A program made the translations under genes and the position numbers. The notes under the pieces were generated by a model. The model worked only from the letters and a program-made list of their open reading frames with translations, made no database searches and was not told where the DNA came from. From positions 310,001 to 374,000 of the forward strand of contig CAVRGN010000001.1 in assembly GCA_963720725.1 (NCBI GenBank): 64,000 nt of DNA, written 5' to 3'. This document shows, one piece after another, positions 20,342 through 29,601 of this stretch; position 1 is the stretch's first letter, and each line of letters starts with the position of its first letter. The stretch is from Benzoatithermus sp963720725 (GTDB lineage Bacteria > Pseudomonadota > Alphaproteobacteria > Geminicoccales > Geminicoccaceae).

Positions 20342-21563
20342 CTACCGGGCGGTCTGTGCCCTCGCCAGCAGGAAGGCCTTGACCGCCCGGTCCTCGGCCA
20401 TGCCGGCGGCGGTGCGGTAGGCCGTTGGCGGCATCGGGGTCGCCCAGAGCCGCCAGGAGGTGGGCGCGGACGGCCCAGTAGGGCTGGTAGGCGTGGGTGG
20501 TGCCAGGGGGCAGCTCGGCCAGGACGGCGAGGCCGGCGGCGGGGCCATGGACTTCGCCGAGTGCGGCGGCGCGGCCGACCAGGGCGCCGATCGTGGGCGT
20601 GAGGGCGACGAGCCCGTCATAGAGGAAGGCGATCGCCTCCCAATTGGTGCGGCCGGTGATCGGGCGCTGGATGTGGACCGACTGGATCGCGGCCTCGAGC
20701 TGGAACCGGCCGGGGCGAAGGAGCGACGCGGCGGCGGCGAGCTCGCGCTCGGCCGCCACGATCAGGTCGCGCGACCACAAGGAGGCGTCCTGCTCGGAGA
20801 GCGGCACGAAGCGACCGGCCTGGTCGCGGCGGGCGGGGGCGCGGGCCTCGCAGTAGAGCATGAGCGCCAGCAGGCCGCGCGCCTCGGGCTCGGCGGGCAT
20901 CAAAGCGGTGAGGAGGCGGGCGAGCCAGATCGCCTCGGCGGTCAGTCCCTTGCGGCGCGCGTCGGTGCCGGCGGCATCCTCCCAGCCGCTGCCGTAGGCG
21001 GCGTAGATCGCGTCGAGGACGGCGGCGAGGCGCTCGGGCAGCTCCTCGGGTTCGGGGACGGCGAAGGCGATGCCGGCGTCGCGGATGCGTTGCTTCGCCC
21101 GAACCAGGCGCTGGCCCATCGTGGCGGGTGCCACCAGGAACGCCGAGGCGATGCGGACCGCGTCGAGGCCGAGCACGGCCTGGAGCATCAGCGGCGCACG
21201 GGCGGCGGGATCGATGGCGGGATGGGCGCAGACGAACAGGAGCTTGAGGCGCTCGTCGGGCAGGCTCTCCGGGTCGCGGTCGTGCCTCTCCTCGGCGAGG
21301 AGCAGCAGCGCCGGCTCGGCTCCCGCCCGAACCGCGCGATGTCGCCCGGCCTGGATCAGCTGGCGGCGTGCGACGGTGAACAGCCACGCCTCCGGTCGCT
21401 CGGGCACGCCCGCTCTCGGCCACACCCGCAAGGCCGCGGCAAAGGCGTCGGCCAGCGCATCCTCGGCCGCGGCCACGTCGCGGCTGCGTGCCGCCAGATA
21501 GGCGATCAGGCGCCCATAGGCGTCGCGCGCCACCGCCTCCGCGGTTGCGCGCGCGCCGTCCAC
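20342..21563 (-). pseudogene. ECF42-type sigma factor with C-terminal TPR-like extension, frameshift near the 3' end
   Basis: The protein would be an extracytoplasmic-function sigma factor of about 407 residues. Sigma region 2 is seen in AYGRLIAYLAARSRDVAAAE and AWLFTVARRQLIQ; region 4 in LDAVRIASAFLVAPATMGQR. The long C-terminal extension with YAAYGSGWEDAAG and YDGLVALTPTIGALVGRAAA is typical of ECF42 members, which are linked to DGPF-domain genes. The DGPF gene lies directly upstream. About 30 codons before the end the frame shifts near 20430; the natural tail continues as AYRTAAGMAEDRAVKAFLLA to the stop at 20342. Without correction the last 30 residues are replaced. The core may still work. 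Confidence 0.85.
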
Positions 21564-21575
21564 CGCCGGTCGATC

Positions 21576-21929
21576 CTACCGCATCACCATGACCGGCCGG
21601 ATTTCCACCGATCCGTCGGCGGCAGCGGGACAGCGAGCCGCCCAGTCGAGCGCCATGTCGAGATCGGGCACATCAAGGATGAAATAGCCGCCCAGCTGCT
21701 CCTTGCTGTCGGCATAGGGTCCGTCCTGCACCTGCCGCTTGCCGTCGCGCAGCCGGACCGTGGTCGCGGTGCCGGGCGGCTCCAGGCCATTGCCGCTCTT
21801 GACGATGCCGGCGCCGCGGATCGCCTGGACGTAGGCCATCCACGATCCCCAATAGGCCTGCTGCCGTGCGGGATCGCTCCGGGCTGCCCAGGCCTCGGCA
21901 TCCTCGTGAATGATCATCATGACTTCCAT
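21576..21929 (-). CDS. YCII-related / DGPF-domain protein
   Basis: The 117-residue protein is a DGPF (YCII-like) ferredoxin-fold protein: MEVMMIIHEDAEAWA, the signature QDGPYADSKEQLGGYFI, and DLDMALDWAARCP. Such genes stand next to ECF42 sigma factors in many bacteria, and here the sigma gene starts 12 bases downstream on the same strand. The role is thought to be regulatory or enzymatic, but no reaction is established. ATG 21929 has GAGAGC ahead. Confidence 0.85.
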   Translation of the reverse strand: MEVMMIIHEDAEAWAARSDPARQQAYWGSWMAYVQAIRGAGIVKSGNGLEPPGTATTVRLRDGKRQVQDGPYADSKEQLGGYFILDVPDLDMALDWAARCPAAADGSVEIRPVMVMR

Positions 21930-22077
21930 GGCGCTCTCCTGCTCGCTGCCGGGGCGGGCCTGTGCCCGCGCCCGGACCGTTGAGGCGCGAGCGGTCCCGT
22001 TTTCGACAGCCTCGCCGAACAATCTGGCTCGGTCTGGCAAAAACGGGAACAAGGGCTTCGCGCAGCACCGGGCGAGT

Positions 22078-22566
22078 TCAGACCGCCAAAGTCGCGACGG
22101 CGGCGATCGCGGGGTTGGCCTGCTCTGGCCAGTGGCGATGGTTGAGGACCATGCCGTTCGCACGGACCCGGGCGACGAGGTCGAGATCGACTTCGGCATG
22201 GACCCAGCACGGCTGGTCGAGCTCGCCGATGGCGAGCACGCCGTCGGCCGGGAAGCCCTGGTCCGGCGGGCCGTAGACGGCGGCCGCCCCCCGGCTGATG
22301 TCGACGGCGAGGCCCTGGTGGAGCTCGACCACGCGGGCCTCGAGCGAGGCGACGGCGGGAAGCTGGGCCACGAGGTCGCCGGGCACGGGCTCGGGGAACA
22401 GGCTCGCCAGCTCCATCGCACCATATTCGGGGAACACCAGGAGCTGGGCGCCTTCGGTCACGGCGGCGGCCACCCACCGGCAAATCTTGTCCGCGTAGGC
22501 TTGCCAGCCGTCGAGACGGTCGATCGGGTACTGCGCCGCGGCCACCCGCAGCCGGCGGCTGGTCAT
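22078..22566 (-). pseudogene. Carbon-nitrogen hydrolase (nitrilase family) missing its catalytic centre
   Basis: At 162 residues this is barely more than half of a nitrilase-family enzyme (about 290). The N-terminal part is normal and holds the catalytic Glu47 in LLVFPEYGAMELASL. After ELHQGLA (residue 87) it jumps in frame to DISRGAAAVYGPPDQGFPAD, which in homologues lies about 120-130 residues later. The missing part contains the catalytic Lys and Cys. The end LNHRHWPEQ is typical. ATG 22566 overlaps the stop of the upstream acetyltransferase (ATGA). It cannot act as a nitrilase. Confidence 0.75.
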
Positions 22567-23160
22567 GTCAGCTTCTTGACCCAGAACTGCATGGGCTTGG
22601 CCGTCTCCTCGGCCTCGCCCACGTCCCGCCAGCTGAGCGAGCCCACCATGCCCGGGACCGGCGCGAAGCCGCGCTTGCGCCAGAAGGCGTCGAGCGGGAC
22701 GAAGTCGGGCGGTCGGCACGGATGGTCGGCCGGGCGCACCACGCCGCAGAACGAGGCCCAGTCGAAGCGGCCGAGCGCACGGGCGTGCGCCTCCCGCTCG
22801 CGAAAGAACGCGACCCCGACCCCGCTGGCCGCGATAGTCGGGCAGCAGCACCAACTCGCCGAAGTAGAACAGCTTGGCTACGTCAAAACCGTGGGCGGTG
22901 AAGGTGTCGGTCAGGCTCGGCGGCTCGTGCGCCAGGGGCAGGCCGGTCGAGGCGCCGATCACCCGGTCGCCGTCGAACGCGCCGACCAGCACGCTGTCCT
23001 CCGCCCGGACATAGGTCTGGAGGTAGCGCTCCTCATAGTCGAGCGAGCCGTCGTAGAGATAGGGGAAGGCGCGAAAGACGGTGATCCGCAGCCGCGCCAG
23101 ATCCGGCAGGAGCGCCTGCAGCCGCTCCCCGGTGAGCCGCTCGACCCGGACCCCGCTCAC
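22563..23160 (-). pseudogene. GNAT family N-acetyltransferase, one frameshift
   Basis: GTG at 23160 (overlapping the upstream stop) begins MSGVRVERLTGERLQ, an acetyl-CoA-dependent GNAT protein. The first frame runs to LVLLPDYRGQ, the start of the acetyl-CoA loop. A single shift near 22825-22835 then gives GVGVAFFREREAHARALG, FDWASFCGVVRP and the end MQFWVKKLT with TGA at 22563-22565. Undone, the protein would be about 199 residues. Substrate unknown. In alphaproteobacteria such genes are often paired with a carbon-nitrogen hydrolase gene as here. Confidence 0.78.
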
Positions 23161-23561
23161 CCCTCGGCCCCGACCTGGCGGCTCCAGTCGGCGAGGTTGT
23201 AGCAGGTGGTGACGCGCGCGATCCTGCCGTCGCGGATGGCGAAGAAGGTGCCGGCCGGCAGGACGTAGGTCTGCCCGCGCGCCGGCGGCAGGCCGGCGTC
23301 GGTGGCGAGGTAGGTGCCGTGCACGGTGAATTCGGCCGCGGCATGGCCGCCGTCGCCGCTGGTCATCACCACGATGTCGGCGAGCCGCTCGCGGTAGCAG
23401 CGGTCCATGTGGGCGAGGAACGCCCGGAAGGCGTCCTTGCCGGTCTCGCGTCCGCCCTGGTTGACGTCGTGGGCGACATCGTCGGTGAGGAGCGACAGCA
23501 TCGCCTCGCGGTCGCCGCGATTGAAGGCGTCGTAGTAGGCGCGGATCAACGCCTCGCTCAA
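23157..23561 (-). CDS. SnoaL-like / NTF2-fold protein
   Basis: The 134-residue protein has the start IRAYYDAFNRGDREAML and the fold pattern of SnoaL-like proteins (FTVHGTYLATD, FFAIRDGRIARVTTCYN). Members are isomerases, hydrolases or ligand-binding proteins; the function here is unknown. TTG at 23561 is preferred over ATG at 23576 because GGGAGGAG lies at proper distance before TTG. Its stop overlaps the GTG start of the acetyltransferase, so SnoaL, GNAT and nitrilase form one tightly coupled operon. Confidence 0.78.
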   Translation of the reverse strand: MSEALIRAYYDAFNRGDREAMLSLLTDDVAHDVNQGGRETGKDAFRAFLAHMDRCYRERLADIVVMTSGDGGHAAAEFTVHGTYLATDAGLPPARGQTYVLPAGTFFAIRDGRIARVTTCYNLADWSRQVGAEG

Positions 23562-23590
23562 TGTCGCTCCTCCCATCGCATCCTGGAGGT

Positions 23591-24076
23591 TCAGAGGGCG
23601 GCCAGGATGCCGTCGGCGCCGGAGACTTCCATCACGCCAGGGCTCTCCTCGACGTTGAGCGCCTTGACCACGCCATTGTCGACCAGCATCGAGTAGCGCT
23701 TGCTGCGGGTGCCGAGCCCGAAGCCCGAGCCGTCGAAGTCCAGGCCCACCGCCTTGGTGAAGGTGGCGTTGCCGTCCGACAGCAGCACGATCTTGTCGGT
23801 GGCGTGGACCGCCTTGGCCCAGGCGTCGAGCACGAACGCGTCGTTGACGGCGACGCAGGCGACCGTGTCCACGCCCTTGGCCTTCAGCGCGTCGTGATGC
23901 TCGAGATAGCTCGGAACGTGCTTGGCGTGGCAGGTGGGGGTGAAGGCGCCGGGAACGGCGAACAGCACCACCTTCTTCCCCGCGGTCAGCTCCTGCGTGC
24001 CGACGTCCTTGAGCCCGTCGGGCGTACGGACCTTGAAGGTGGCCTCGGGCAGCTTGTCGCCGACGGCGATCGTCAT
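23591..24076 (-). CDS. Peroxiredoxin (Prx5-type)
   Basis: The 161-residue thiol peroxidase reduces hydrogen peroxide and organic peroxides. The peroxidatic Cys is in FAVPGAFTPTCHAKHVPSYL. The rest (DTVACVAVNDAFVLDAWAK; LGTRSKRYSMLVDNGVVK) matches the Prx5 group throughout. ATG at 24076 starts at conserved MTIAVGDKLPEATF; a longer frame upstream has no homology. It is 29 bases upstream of the SnoaL gene on the same strand and may be co-transcribed. Confidence 0.92.
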   Translation of the reverse strand: MTIAVGDKLPEATFKVRTPDGLKDVGTQELTAGKKVVLFAVPGAFTPTCHAKHVPSYLEHHDALKAKGVDTVACVAVNDAFVLDAWAKAVHATDKIVLLSDGNATFTKAVGLDFDGSGFGLGTRSKRYSMLVDNGVVKALNVEESPGVMEVSGADGILAAL

Positions 24077-24213
24077 GGTGCGGTTCCTTCCCAATTGGCA
24101 TGGCGGACGAGAGGCGCACCCGCGGGTGCCGCCGATAGATGGCACCGCGGCCGCAGCGTCGCAACCGCGCCCCCGCCCTTGTTGCCCGGCCGGGCGGGAC
24201 GTATCTTCAGCAC

Positions 24214-24786
24214 ATGCCAGAGTCCGATGAGCACCCCCATCTCGCCGGCATGCTGCTGGTCGCCATGCCCGGCATGCAGGATCCCCGCTTCGCCCGCAGC
24301 GTGATCTATCTCTGCGCCCATTCGGAGGAGGGGGCCATGGGCCTGGTGGTCAACCAGGTGGCCGGCGAGGTCTCGTTCCCGGCGGTGATCGGCCAGCTCG
24401 GCATCGAGCCCGAGGCCAGCTGCGAGGACAAGCCGGTGCATGTCGGCGGTCCGGTCCAGCCCAGCCGCGGGTTCGTGCTGCACTCGCCCGACTATGTCCA
24501 GGACGGCACCATGGTGATCGACGAGCGCTTCGCGCTCACCGCCACCGTCGACGTGCTGCGCGCCATCGCGGCCGGCGAGGGTCCGGCGCGAAGCGTGCTC
24601 GCCCTGGGCTATGCCGGGTGGGACGCGGGCCAGCTCGACGCCGAGATCCACGGCAATGGCTGGATGCTGGCCCCGGCCGATCCCGAGATCGTGTTCGACG
24701 AGGACAACGAGTCCAAGTGGTTGCGCGCGATGCGCAAGATCGGGGTCGATCCTTTGCTGCTGTCGAGCACCGCCGGGCACGCTTGA
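24214..24786 (+). CDS. YqgE/AlgH family protein
   Basis: The 190-residue protein has the YqgE/AlgH landmarks: GMLLVAMPGMQDPRFARSV, EEGAMGLVVNQ, VHVGGPVQPSRGFVLHS and the end region GYAGWDAGQLDAEI. The family is widespread and AlgH affects alginate regulation in Pseudomonas, but its activity is not known. ATG 24214 begins just before conserved sequence. It ends 34 bases from the convergent sgaA-like gene. Confidence 0.9.
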   Translation: MPESDEHPHLAGMLLVAMPGMQDPRFARSVIYLCAHSEEGAMGLVVNQVAGEVSFPAVIGQLGIEPEASCEDKPVHVGGPVQPSRGFVLHSPDYVQDGTMVIDERFALTATVDVLRAIAAGEGPARSVLALGYAGWDAGQLDAEIHGNGWMLAPADPEIVFDEDNESKWLRAMRKIGVDPLLLSSTAGHA

Positions 24787-24820
24787 GCCCGGCGGTCCCC
24801 GGCGGGTCCGATCCTCGATC

Positions 24821-26008
24821 TCAGGCGGCGATCTTGCGCGCCACCGGGCCGGCGGCGAGGTAGGCCTGCGCCGCCGCCACCCCCGACCCCAGCTCCACGC
24901 CGGCGTCGAAGTCGTGCAGGGCCATCTCCGCGCCGGCCAGCGCGGTCAGGACCATCAGTTCGTTGAGGGCGCCCAGATGCCCGATCCGGAACACCCGCCC
25001 GGCCACCTTGCTGAGACCGACACCCAGCGACAGGTTGTAGGTGTGGTAGGCGTGGTGGGCCAGCTTGGTGCCGTCGACGTGCGGCGGCACGTAGATGGCG
25101 CTCACCGTGTCCGAATGCCACCGGGGCTCCTTGGCGCACAGCTTGAGGCCCCACGCGGCCACGCCCCGGCGCACCGCCTCGGCCAGGCGGTGGTGGCGGG
25201 CGAACACGTTCTCCAGCCCTTCCTCGAGCAGCAGGTCGACCGAGCAGCGCAGGCCGCGCAGGAGCGTGGTGGCGGGCGTGTAGGGGAAGTAGCCGCCCTT
25301 GTTCGCCGCGACCATGTCGGCGAAGTCGAAGTAGCAGCGCTGCAGCTTCGCGGTCTTGTGGGCAGCCAGCGCCTTCTGGCTGACGGCGACGATGGCGAGG
25401 CCGGTGGGCAGCATGAAGCCCTTCTGCGAGCCGCTGACCGCGACGTCCACACCCCACTCGTCCATGCGGAAGTCGATGCTGGCGATCGAGCTGACGCCGT
25501 CGACGAACAGCATGGCGGGGTGGCCGCAGGCGTCCATGGCGGCCCGCACGCCCGGCACGTCGCTGGTGACGCCGGTCGCGGTCTCGTTCTGGGTGACCAG
25601 CACCGCCTTGATCTTGTGGGCCTTGTCGTCGGCCAGAATCTCGCCGAAGCGCTCGACCGGCACGCCCTCGCCCCACTCCACGTCGACCTCGACCACGTCC
25701 AGGCCGATGCGCTTGCACATGTCGATCCACAGGTGGGAAAACTGGCCGATGCGGGCCGCCAGCACCGTGTCGCCGGGCGACAGGGTGTTGGTCAGGCCGG
25801 CTTCCCAGCCGCCGGTGCCGGAGCCGGGGAACAGGAAAACCTGACCGGTCTCGGTCTTGAAGACCTTCTTCAGATCCTCGAACAGCGGCAGCGTCAGCTT
25901 GGGGAAGTCCGGCGACCGCATGTCCTCCATCGGCACGTTCATGGCCTGCCGCACCACGTCGGGAATGTTGGTCGGCCCGGGGATGAACAAAGCCGTATGG
26001 TAACGCAT
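24821..26008 (-). CDS. Serine-glyoxylate aminotransferase (SgaA-like, class V)
   Basis: The 395-residue PLP enzyme transfers the amino group of serine (or alanine/aspartate) to glyoxylate, yielding hydroxypyruvate and glycine. The start HTALFIPGPTNIPDVVRQAM is diagnostic. PLP-binding Lys is in VSGSQKGFMLPTGL, and the conserved FVDGVSSIASIDFRMD precedes it. It plays a role in the serine cycle or photorespiration-like glyoxylate removal. No other serine-cycle genes are nearby. A LysR-type regulator gene is divergent and probably controls it. Confidence 0.92.
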   Translation of the reverse strand: MRYHTALFIPGPTNIPDVVRQAMNVPMEDMRSPDFPKLTLPLFEDLKKVFKTETGQVFLFPGSGTGGWEAGLTNTLSPGDTVLAARIGQFSHLWIDMCKRIGLDVVEVDVEWGEGVPVERFGEILADDKAHKIKAVLVTQNETATGVTSDVPGVRAAMDACGHPAMLFVDGVSSIASIDFRMDEWGVDVAVSGSQKGFMLPTGLAIVAVSQKALAAHKTAKLQRCYFDFADMVAANKGGYFPYTPATTLLRGLRCSVDLLLEEGLENVFARHHRLAEAVRRGVAAWGLKLCAKEPRWHSDTVSAIYVPPHVDGTKLAHHAYHTYNLSLGVGLSKVAGRVFRIGHLGALNELMVLTALAGAEMALHDFDAGVELGSGVAAAQAYLAAGPVARKIAA

Positions 26009-26145
26009 CTGCCTGACTTCCTGATCTGGGGTGGCCCTCCGCCCCGGCCTTTCGGGTAGGGCTCGCCCTATTCACTCGGGCTTGCCCAGGCCATGACGTA
26101 GACGCATGATGCCATGGCGGGCGTCCAGTCCAAACCCGGATAATT

Positions 26146-26161
26146 CTCATTGTTCGATGAG
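26146..26161 (+). promoter_or_regulatory. Inverted repeat before LysR gene
   Basis: CTCAT (26146-26150) and ATGAG (26157-26161) form a perfect inverted repeat around 6 bases, directly before the LysR start and within the 161-base divergent region shared with the aminotransferase gene. It could be a LysR operator for autoregulation. The arms are short and no binding data exist. Confidence 0.3.
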
Positions 26162-26169
26162 CTCAGATC

Positions 26170-27072
26170 ATGGCCCAGCTGAGGCGCCGACTGCCGCCGG
26201 TGAACAGTCTGGTGGTGCTCGAGGCGGCTGGTCGGCACCTCAACTTCACCCGTGCCGGCGAGGAGCTGGCGCTCACCCAGTCCGCGGTCAGCCGCCAGAT
26301 CCAGCTGCTCGAGCAGCATCTGGGTGCGGCCATGTTCCAGCGGCAGGGCCGGCATCTGCAGCTCACCCGCGACGGGGCCCGGCTGCACCGTGCGGTCACC
26401 ATGGGCCTCGACCATATCGCCGACGTCGCGGTCGACATCCGCCGCCACCGCGGCACCGGCGAGCTGACGGTCGCCACCAGCGTCACCTTCGCCTCCTACT
26501 GGCTGATGGCACGCCTGGCCCAGTTCCGCTCCCTCCACCCGGAGATCGAGCTGCGGCTGGTGGCCTCGACCAAGATGCAGGACATGGTCGCGGCCGGCGT
26601 CGACATCGCCGTCCGCTATGGCGGCGGCGACTGGGAGGGCCTGGAGGCGATCCGCATGTTCGACAACGAGATCTGGCCGGTCTGCGCGCCCTCCTACCTC
26701 GCCGGCCGCGAGCGGGTGCCCAGCGTGGACGACCTCCTCGACGAGACGCTGCTGCATCTCAGCCAGTTCGACCGCAACTGGGTGACCTGGCCGGCCTGGC
26801 TGGGCGCGCAGGGCGTCACGGGCAGCCCGAGCAAGCGCGGGCTCGAGTTCGACAATTATCTCGTCCTGCTGCAGGCGGCCGTGCGCGGCGAGGGCATGGC
26901 CTTGTGCGGCGGCAGGCTGGCCGAGGACTTCATCGCCCGGGGCGACCTGATCCGCCCGATCGACGCCACGCTGCGCTCCGACCGGGCGTTCTACGTCCTC
27001 TATCCGCAGGGCGTCCGGCTCAGCGAGGCGGCGGTGAAGTTCCGCGACTGGCTGGTGGCCGCCGCCGGCTGA
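26170..27072 (+). CDS. LysR-type transcriptional regulator (GcvA-like)
   Basis: The 300-residue protein has an N-terminal winged helix (NSLVVLEAAGRHLNFTRAGE, then LTQSAVSRQIQLLEQHLG) and a periplasmic-binding-like effector domain from about residue 90 (TVATSVTFASYWLMARL). The combination resembles GcvA-type regulators. It is divergent from the serine-glyoxylate aminotransferase gene, which is its likely target; glycine, serine or glyoxylate are possible effectors by inference. Confidence 0.9.
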   Translation: MAQLRRRLPPVNSLVVLEAAGRHLNFTRAGEELALTQSAVSRQIQLLEQHLGAAMFQRQGRHLQLTRDGARLHRAVTMGLDHIADVAVDIRRHRGTGELTVATSVTFASYWLMARLAQFRSLHPEIELRLVASTKMQDMVAAGVDIAVRYGGGDWEGLEAIRMFDNEIWPVCAPSYLAGRERVPSVDDLLDETLLHLSQFDRNWVTWPAWLGAQGVTGSPSKRGLEFDNYLVLLQAAVRGEGMALCGGRLAEDFIARGDLIRPIDATLRSDRAFYVLYPQGVRLSEAAVKFRDWLVAAAG

Positions 27073-27154
27073 CCCTGGCCGCCAAACGTGGCATTCTCTG
27101 CTGCGCGCCGAGCGATGGGACGCTCGTTGCCGCGACGGGGGAGACGGGCTCGCG

Positions 27155-28912
27155 ATGACCTCGGGCGAGGAGCGACGGCTGGCGGCGATCCTGGTCGCCG
27201 ACGTGGTCGGCTACTCCCGACTGATCGAAACCGACGAGGCCGGCACCCTGGCGGCCATGCGGTCCTTGTGGGCCGAGCTGATCGAGCCGCTGCTCCGCGC
27301 GCATCATGGCCGCCTGGTCAAGTCGATGGGCGACGGCTTCATCGTCGAGTTCGCCTCGGTCGTCGACGCGGTCAGCTGCGCCGCGACCCTGCAGCGGAGC
27401 ATGACCGTCCGAGCCGCCGACGTCCCGGAAGATCGCCGGATCGCCCATCGGATCGGGGTCAATCTCGGTGACGTGGTCGTCTCCGGGGAGGACCTGCTCG
27501 GTGACGCGGTCAACGTCGCGGCCCGGCTGGAACGGCTTTGCGAGCCGGGCGGGGTGTTGATCTCGGGCACCGTCTACGACCACCTGCACGGCAGGACTCC
27601 CCACCGGATCGAATATACCGGGGAGCATCGGCTCAAGAACATCGACCGCCCGATGCGCGTCTATCGCGTGCATCCGACCGCCGGCACGGTATCGGGCCGA
27701 CCGGTCCCGCCACTGCCGGACCGACCCTCGATCGCCGTGCTGCCGTTCGCCAACATGAGCGGCGATCCCGAGCAGGAATACTTCGCCGACGGCATGGTCG
27801 AGGAGATCATCACCGCCCTCTCGCGCGTGCGCTGGCTGTTCGTGATCGCGCGCAACAGCAGCTTCACGTTCAAGGGCCGCAGGCGTGGACGTGAAGCAGA
27901 TCGGCCGCGAGCTCGGTGTGCGCTACGTGCTCGAGGGCAGCGTGCGCAACGCCGCCGGCCGGGTGCGGATCGGCGGGCAGCTGATCGATGCCGCCACCGG
28001 TGCCCACCTCTGGGCCGCTCGCTTCGAGGGCCCGCTTGCCGATGTGTTCGACCTGCAGGACCGGGTCACGGCGAGCGTGGTCGGTGCCGTCGCCCCCAGG
28101 CTGGAGCAGGCGGAGATCCAGCGCGCACAGCGCAAGCCGACCGACAGCCTGCACGCCTACGACCATTTCCTGCGCGGGATGGCCGGCATCCACGGCTGGA
28201 CCCGGGAGGCCAACGATGCGGCCTTTTCCTGCTTCGGCAGGGCAATCGAGCTCGATCCGAGCTTCGCCGCCGCCCATGGCATGGCGGCGCGCTGCTTCTC
28301 CCAGCGCAAGGCCAGCGGCTGGGTCGAGGACCGCGGAGCCGACATCGCCGTGGCCGGCCGCCTCGCCCGGCGCGCGGCGGAGCTGGGCATCGACGACGCG
28401 ATCGCCCTGGGCGGCGCCGCCATGGTGCAGTCCTACGTCATCGGCGATCTCGCCACGGCCGACCGGCTGATCGCGGACGCGCTGAGCCTCGATCCGAACT
28501 ATGCCTGGGGCTGGCTGGTCAGCGCCTGGATCAAGGGCTGGGCCGGCGAGCCCGAGATCGCGATCGACCATGCCGCGCGCGCCATGCGCCTGAGCCCGGC
28601 CGACCCGCACACCTTCACGATGCGGACCGCAACGGCCGCCGCCCACTTCGTCGCCGGCCGCTACGACGAGGCGCTGGCCTGGGCTGAGGCCGTCACCTGG
28701 GAGAGGCCGGGTTCCTGATCGCCAACATCGTGGTCGCGGCCGCCGCTGCCCTGGCGGGACGACAGGCAGCGGCGGCCCAGGCCGTCGAACGCCTACGCGG
28801 GACCGAGCCCGCGCTGCGCCTCGCCACTCTGCGCGACCATTGGCCGATCAGCCGGCCCGAGGATCTCGCGCGATGGCGGGATGGCCTGGGCCGGGCAGGC
28901 CTGCCGGCCTGA
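27155..28912 (+). pseudogene. Adenylate cyclase with TolB-like and TPR regions, two frameshifts
   Basis: The first part (from MTSGEERRLAAILVADVV) is a class III cyclase domain with both metal Asp (VADVVGYSRL; KSMGDGFIVEF) and LGDAVNVAARLE. It is followed by the TolB/FlgO-like segment RPSIAVLPFANMSGDPEQEY. A shift near 27880 leads to VDVKQIGRELGVRYVLEGSV and TPR-like helices (FGRAIELDPSFAAAHGMAAR). A second shift in the G-run near 28710 leads to the natural end at 28912 (RWRDGLGRAGLPA). Undone, it would be about 585 residues and full-length for this common rhizobial type. As given, the cyclase domain is intact but the sensor half is cut off. Confidence 0.85.
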
Positions 28913-28973
28913 CCGGGACGACGCTACGCCCGGATCGCGCGTCCCACGTCATCCACCCGTAGCCACCGCTCGG

Positions 28974-29023
28974 GCGAGGCGACGGTGAAGTTCAAGGATT
29001 GGCCGCCGGCCGCGGCCAAATAG
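28974..29023 (+). pseudogene. Remnant of a LysR-type gene 3' end
   Basis: The frame reads EATVKFKDWPPAAAK then stop, matching the last residues of the intact LysR protein nearby (EAAVKFRDWLVAAAG) at 10 of 15 positions. No other LysR sequence precedes it. It looks like the tail of a lost paralogue or a duplicated fragment. Confidence 0.45.
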
Positions 29024-29129
29024 GCCGGCCACGTGAGAAATCGCACATCCGCAACTGGCATTTGACCGCAAGCTCAGCGGCACTTCCGTCCGCAGCTCAT
29101 CTCCACGATGGTACGCCAGGATATTCACC

Positions 29130-29597
29130 ATGTTTCGGCCACTGCTGTTGCTTGCCGCCGCTGCCGCCACATTGCTGGCCGCTTCCGACCAGAAGGCAAA
29201 CGCCTTCGAGCGGGTGGGCAGCACGCTCTACTCGGGCGTGTTCCATCTCGCGCCGGGACAGGTGGCGCAAGTCACCATCGGCAATCTCGGCGGGCCCGAC
29301 ACCCTGCCGTCGTCCTGCGCGGCGCGGGTCTCGTTCTACGGCGCCGGGCGGCGTCTGGTCCGCGCGCAGAATTGAACGCTGGCGGCGGGCGAGGTCGTCT
29401 CCATCAGCGTCCCCTACGCAGCACTGGCCGCGCTGGCCACCGACGACCCCTCCGGGCGCAAGCCGATGCTGGCGGAGATCAAGGGCTTCAACCCGCAACC
29501 CGACCCGCCCGGCTGCGTCGCCACCATGGAGGTGTTCGGCGGCCGGAACGGCATCTCGGTCGCGATCAGCAATCCGAACATCGTCCCCGGCCCCTGA
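29130..29597 (+). pseudogene. Small secreted protein with an internal TGA
   Basis: ATG 29130 begins a signal peptide (MFRPLLLLAAAAATLLAASD, cut near ANA-FER). The mature part (YSGVFHLAPGQVAQVTIGN, SCAARVSFYG) is hit by TGA at 29373-29375. The same frame continues without interruption for another 73 codons (AAGEVVSISVPYAALAAL, KGFNPQPDPPGCVATMEV) to TGA 29595-29597. The two halves read as one beta-rich protein of about 155 residues. The family is not recognised. A single base change or sequencing error explains it best; there is no sign of a selenocysteine element. Confidence 0.6.
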
Positions 29598-29601
29598 GCA
29601 T

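Noticed and set aside
29373..29375. TGA as selenocysteine codon
   Set aside because: No selenoprotein family match, no hairpin seen directly after it, and no selenocysteine genes in view.
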